From Enterobacter cloacae complex sp. R_G8 (GTDB lineage: Bacteria > Pseudomonadota > Gammaproteobacteria > Enterobacterales > Enterobacteriaceae): a stretch of DNA of 64,000 nucleotides. Location: contig NZ_CP102246.1 of the NCBI RefSeq assembly GCF_024599795.1, positions 1,240,001 to 1,304,000 on the forward strand. The letters are read 5' to 3'. Below are positions 60,278 through 64,000 of the stretch, one piece after another. Within the stretch, counting starts at the first letter, position 1, and every line of letters begins with the position of its first letter. A program made the translations under genes and the position numbers. Under the pieces are notes generated by a model. It did not search any database. It had not been told where the DNA came from and saw only the letters and a program-made list of their open reading frames with translations.

Positions 60278-60927
60278 TCGTCATGGATGAACTGATTGCG
60301 GGTTACGACCGTGTCCCCGTCACGCGTGCGATATCCGGCGTGATTGAACGCGGAAGCATGACCGCCATTATCGGGGCCAACGGATGCGGAAAATCCACGC
60401 TGCTGAAAACGCTCGCCGGATTTATTCCGCCGGTGAGCGGCCGTTTTCACTGGCAGGGGAAACGGCCGGTCATTGGCTGGCTGGCGCAGCGTCACGCACT
60501 GGAGGCGCAATTTCCGCTGACGGTGCAGGATGTGGTGAGCATGGGCTGCTGGCCGCGTGTGTCGCTCTTTTCCGGCTTTCGTCGTGAAACACGCTCGCGC
60601 ATTGCCAGCGCGCTGGAGCGTGTCGGGCTGGACGCCATGGCGTTATCTACCATCGATGCACTCTCCGGCGGCCAGTTTCAGCGCATGCTGTTTGCCCGGA
60701 TCCTGGTGCAACAGGCGCCGCTGGTCATGCTTGATGAGCCCTTTACCGGCGTCGATGAAGCCACCTGTAACGTGTTGATGGATCTGATGCTTGAGATGTA
60801 CATGCAGGGCCAAACCCTGCTCGCGGTATTGCATGACAGCGAGCGCGTATCGCGTCATTTTCCGCAAACCCTGCGGCTGGATACGGCTATTCCCCACTGG
60901 AAAACCGAGCGGGTGAGGGTGGCATGA
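60274..60927 (+). CDS. Metal (probably zinc) ABC transporter ATP-binding protein
   Basis: A 217-residue ATPase with Walker A GANGCGKST, signature LSGGQFQRMLFARILVQ, Walker B LVMLDEPFTGVD and switch His (AVLHDSERV). The neighbours (ZnuB-type permease, TroA-type binding protein) and the upstream Zur-like box suggest zinc uptake; manganese is the alternative. Overlaps the permease gene by 4 nt. Confidence 0.88.
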   Translation: MIVMDELIAGYDRVPVTRAISGVIERGSMTAIIGANGCGKSTLLKTLAGFIPPVSGRFHWQGKRPVIGWLAQRHALEAQFPLTVQDVVSMGCWPRVSLFSGFRRETRSRIASALERVGLDAMALSTIDALSGGQFQRMLFARILVQQAPLVMLDEPFTGVDEATCNVLMDLMLEMYMQGQTLLAVLHDSERVSRHFPQTLRLDTAIPHWKTERVRVA

Positions 60928-61784
60928 TCTGGCATCTCTTCTTTCAGCCGTTTATCGAATACGGCTTTATGCGTCGCGCGCTGGTGGTGTGCCTGGCGCT
61001 GTCCGTCAGCACCACGGCACTGGGCGTTTTCCTGCAACTGCGCCGGATGAGCCTGATGGGCGATGCCCTTTCACATGCCATTTTACCCGGCGTTGCGGTG
61101 GGCTACCTGCTGAGCGGTATGTCACTGCTGGCAATGAGCATTGGCGGGTTTATCGCCGGGATCGCCGTGGCGCTGGTGGCGGGGTTGGTCAGTCGCCGTA
61201 CGCCGCTCAAAGAGGATGCCAGTTTTGCCGGATTCTATCTCGGCTCGCTGGCGCTGGGCGTGACGCTGGTGTCGCTGCGCGGTTCGAACGTCGATCTGCT
61301 GCACCTGCTGTTTGGTTCCATTCTGGCGGTGGATAACGACGCCGCGCTGTTTGTGGCTGGCGTGTGCATCTTCACGCTGGTGACGCTGGCAGTTTTCTAT
61401 CGTGGGCTGGTGACCGAGGCGTTCGATACCGCCTGGCTACAGGTTAACGCCCGCTGGCTGCCCGGCCTGTTGCACGGACTGTTTCTGGCGCTGCTGGTGC
61501 TTAACCTGGTGGCCGGATTTCAGGTTCTCGGCACGCTGATGGCCGTCGGGCTGATGATGTTGCCGGCGGTGGCGGCACGCTGCTGGGTGCGCACCCTTCC
61601 GGGGTTGCTCTGCCTGGCGGGCATCAGCGGCGTTTTTTGTGCATGGCTGGGGTTAAGCCTCTCCTGGGCGGTGAGTTTACCCGCCGGGCCGTCCATCGTG
61701 CTGACCGCCAGCGTGCTGTTCTTTATTTCGGTTTTATTTGGCACACGAAGCCACCTGGCTGGCAGCCTGCGTGCGCTTTTTTAA
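60924..61784 (+). CDS. Metal (probably zinc) ABC transporter permease, ZnuB/MntB family
   Basis: A 286-residue permease with about eight or nine helices. Family segments are MRRALVVCLALSVSTTALGV, MSLMGDALSHAILPGVAVGYL and TLMAVGLMMLPAVAARCW, the DALSHA stretch being typical of ABC-3 permeases. It is separated from the binding protein by 14 nt. Confidence 0.9.
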   Translation: MIWHLFFQPFIEYGFMRRALVVCLALSVSTTALGVFLQLRRMSLMGDALSHAILPGVAVGYLLSGMSLLAMSIGGFIAGIAVALVAGLVSRRTPLKEDASFAGFYLGSLALGVTLVSLRGSNVDLLHLLFGSILAVDNDAALFVAGVCIFTLVTLAVFYRGLVTEAFDTAWLQVNARWLPGLLHGLFLALLVLNLVAGFQVLGTLMAVGLMMLPAVAARCWVRTLPGLLCLAGISGVFCAWLGLSLSWAVSLPAGPSIVLTASVLFFISVLFGTRSHLAGSLRALF

Positions 61785-61798
61785 CGCAAGGGGAAATG

Positions 61799-62677
61799 AT
61801 GAAACGTACAGGGTTAATAATGGCGCTCGCGCTCGGGATGATGTCACAGGGCGTGATGGCAAAAACGCTTAATGTGGTGACCAGTTTTTCCATTCTGGGA
61901 GACATCACCCGGGAGGTGGGGGGCGATCGGGTCAACGTGACTACGCTGGTGGGTCCGGATGGTGACCCGCACACCTTCGAACCGTCGCCGAAAGACAGCG
62001 CGGCGCTCAGCAAGGCCGATGTGGTGGTGGTGAACGGACTGGGGCTGGAGGGCTGGCTCGACCGGCTGGTGAAGGCTTCCGGATTTAAAGGCCAACTGGT
62101 GGTGGCCTCAACCGGGGTGAAAACCCATACCCTGGAAGAAGACGGTAAAACCGTGACCGATCCGCATGCCTGGAACAGCGCGGCGAACGGGGCGCTTTAT
62201 GCACAAAATATTCTGAACGGGCTGGTAAAAGCCGATCCTGAAGATAAGGCGGCGCTGGAGGCGACAGGTAAACCTTATATTGCGCAACTGACTCAACTGG
62301 ACAACTGGGCCAAAACGCAATTCAGCCAGATCCCGCAGGCAAAACGTAAAGTGCTCACCAGCCATGACGCCTTCGGCTATTTCAGCCGCGCCTATGGCGT
62401 GACCTTTATTGCGCCGCAGGGCTTGTCGTCAGAGAGCGAAGCCAGCGCGGCGCAGGTGGCTGAGATTATCAATCAGATAAAAGCGGACGGAGTGAAAACC
62501 TGGTTTATGGAAAACCAGCTCGACCCACGCCTGGTTAAACAAATTGCCACGTCCACCGGTGCGCAGTCGGGGGGCGAACTTTACCCGGAGGCGCTGTCGG
62601 CCAAAGGCGGCGTGGCGGATACTTACGTGAAGGCGTTTCGCCATAACGTGAATACCCTCGCCAGGAGCATGAAGTAA
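61799..62677 (+). CDS. Metal (probably zinc) ABC transporter substrate-binding protein, TroA family
   Basis: A 292-residue periplasmic protein with signal peptide (MKRTGLIMALALGMMSQGVM, cut after A near residue 21). Metal ligands are expected at the His of DGDPHTFEPSPKD, the His of TDPHAWNSA, the His of LTSHDAFGYF and a late acidic residue. It lacks the His/Asp-rich loop of classic ZnuA and resembles AztC-type proteins. ATG 61799 is preferred over 61796 because AAGGGG is then 5 nt away. An intrinsic terminator follows. Confidence 0.88.
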   Translation: MKRTGLIMALALGMMSQGVMAKTLNVVTSFSILGDITREVGGDRVNVTTLVGPDGDPHTFEPSPKDSAALSKADVVVVNGLGLEGWLDRLVKASGFKGQLVVASTGVKTHTLEEDGKTVTDPHAWNSAANGALYAQNILNGLVKADPEDKAALEATGKPYIAQLTQLDNWAKTQFSQIPQAKRKVLTSHDAFGYFSRAYGVTFIAPQGLSSESEASAAQVAEIINQIKADGVKTWFMENQLDPRLVKQIATSTGAQSGGELYPEALSAKGGVADTYVKAFRHNVNTLARSMK

Positions 62678-62687
62678 CCTTCTTCTC

Positions 62688-62714
62688 AGCCGGTGCCTTC
62701 GCATCGGCTTTTTT
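62688..62714 (+). terminator. Intrinsic terminator of the metal ABC operon
   Basis: AGCCGGTGC-CTTC-GCATCGGCT (one G-U pair) followed by TTTTT, starting 11 nt after the stop. Confidence 0.88.
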
Positions 62715-62807
62715 CTGAAGCCCCCTCGTAAAACATGATCCTCATCTCCATATCTGACGAGAAAGTGCTATCTTGTGCTGCACGTTTTTCTGATGCCCGG
62801 AGCGAGA

Positions 62808-63305
62808 ATGACTGACCATGAATTGATGCAGCTTAGCGAAGTCGTAGGACTGGCGCTTAAGCAACGTGGCGCGACTATCACGACTGCCGAATCCTGTACC
62901 GGTGGCTGGGTTGCTAAAGCGATTACCGATATTGCAGGCAGTTCCGCCTGGTTTGAACGCGGCTTTGTGACCTACAGTAACGAAGCTAAAGCGCAAATGA
63001 TTGGCGTGCACGAATCCACACTTGAACAGCATGGTGCGGTCAGCGAGCCGGTGGTGATTGAGATGGCAATTGGTGCGCTAAAAGCGGCGCGTGCGGATTA
63101 TGCCATTTCTATTAGCGGTATCGCGGGCCCGGACGGCGGCAGTGACGTGAAGCCTGTCGGCACCGTCTGGTTTGGTTTTGCCACCTCTAAAGGTGAGGGG
63201 ATCACTCGCCGGGAGTGCTTTAGCGGCGATCGTGAAAGCGTGCGTCGTCAGGCCACCGTTTATGCGTTAAAAACGCTCTGGCAACAATTTCTACAAAACA
63301 CTTGA
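62808..63305 (+). CDS. pncC: Nicotinamide-nucleotide amidase PncC (YgaD)
   Basis: Deamidates NMN to NaMN in the pyridine nucleotide cycle. Start ATG 62808 (MTDHELMQLSEVVGLALK) after GGAGCGAGA gives 165 residues, the E. coli length. CinA C-terminal domain marks are TTAESCTGGWVAKAITD, YSNEAKAQMIGV and ISGIAGPDGGSDVKPVGTVW. It is in the conserved position directly upstream of recA. Confidence 0.95.
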   Translation: MTDHELMQLSEVVGLALKQRGATITTAESCTGGWVAKAITDIAGSSAWFERGFVTYSNEAKAQMIGVHESTLEQHGAVSEPVVIEMAIGALKAARADYAISISGIAGPDGGSDVKPVGTVWFGFATSKGEGITRRECFSGDRESVRRQATVYALKTLWQQFLQNT

Positions 63306-63329
63306 TACTGTATGACCATACAGTATAAT
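63302..63329 (+). promoter_or_regulatory. recA promoter with embedded LexA box
   Basis: -35 TTGATA (63302-63307), -10 TATAAT (63324-63329), 16-bp spacer entirely occupied by the SOS box CTGTATGACCATACAG (63308-63323). This is the known recA layout, so LexA binding blocks polymerase directly. Confidence 0.95.
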
Positions 63330-63358
63330 TGCACCAACAGAACAGAAATCCACGGTGA

Positions 63359-64000
<642 letters not shown>

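Overview
The window is a 64-kb stretch of a gamma-proteobacterial chromosome from the family Enterobacteriaceae. Protein sequences and gene order (cysNC-ygbE-ftsB-ispDF-truD-surE-pcm-nlpD-rpoS ... mutS ... fhlA-hypEDCBA | hycABCDEFGHI | ascBF-ascG | hydN-hypF ... norWV-norR | gutQ-srlR-gutM-srlDBEA | mltB ... pncC-recA) follow the E. coli backbone between cysN and recA. The base composition and the accessory genes (an ecdBCD-type hydroxybenzoate decarboxylase, a Fur-box ABC/MFS operon, a NiCoT nickel permease behind hypF, an SgrR/PTS pair and a TroA-type metal transporter) suit an Enterobacter-like genome (E. cloacae complex or a near relative). The genus call is inference. cysN is cut by the left edge and recA by the right edge. 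I see no tRNA, rRNA, CRISPR array, insertion sequence or prophage.

Layout. 1-8.4 kb: sulfate activation, the divisome protein FtsB, MEP isoprenoid enzymes, tRNA pseudouridylation, stationary-phase survival genes, and rpoS with its promoter inside nlpD and its small-RNA-responsive leader. 8.4-14 kb: accessory genes, namely an MFS pump/NTF2-like pair divergent from a LysR regulator, and a MarR regulator divergent from the three-subunit decarboxylase. 14-23.3 kb: mutS, a MarT/FidL-like membrane regulator pair, a LexA-boxed SymE-like gene, the NO-response gene ygbA, and a siderophore-type ABC operon with MFS partner. 23.3-45 kb: the formate hydrogenlyase (FHL-1) regulon, with activator FhlA, maturation proteins HypA-F, structural and assembly proteins HycA-I, HydN and a nickel permease, interrupted by the cryptic beta-glucoside asc genes. 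45-49 kb: an SgrR-type regulator, a PTS EIICB permease and a 52-codon ORF. 49-53.3 kb: NO detoxification (NorVW) and its sensor NorR. 53.3-58.3 kb: the glucitol operon and gutQ. 58.5-64 kb: mltB, a repeat-rich non-coding interval holding a highly structured possible RNA, a Zur-boxed metal ABC transporter, pncC and SOS-regulated recA.

How it works together. The centre of the window is a sigma-54 territory. FhlA (formate) and NorR (NO) are paralogous enhancer-binding proteins. Sigma-54-type -24/-12 elements precede hypA, hycA, hydN and norV, and short TGTCR-N3-TGACA enhancer-like sequences lie near them. The NiCoT gene starts 1 nt after the hypF stop, so nickel import is probably co-expressed with hydrogenase maturation. 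The most unusual stretch is 59.76-59.97 kb. It has no gene but carries long-range complementary segments and mutually exclusive hairpins, and it is flanked by same-orientation copies of a palindrome that recurs through the second half of the window.
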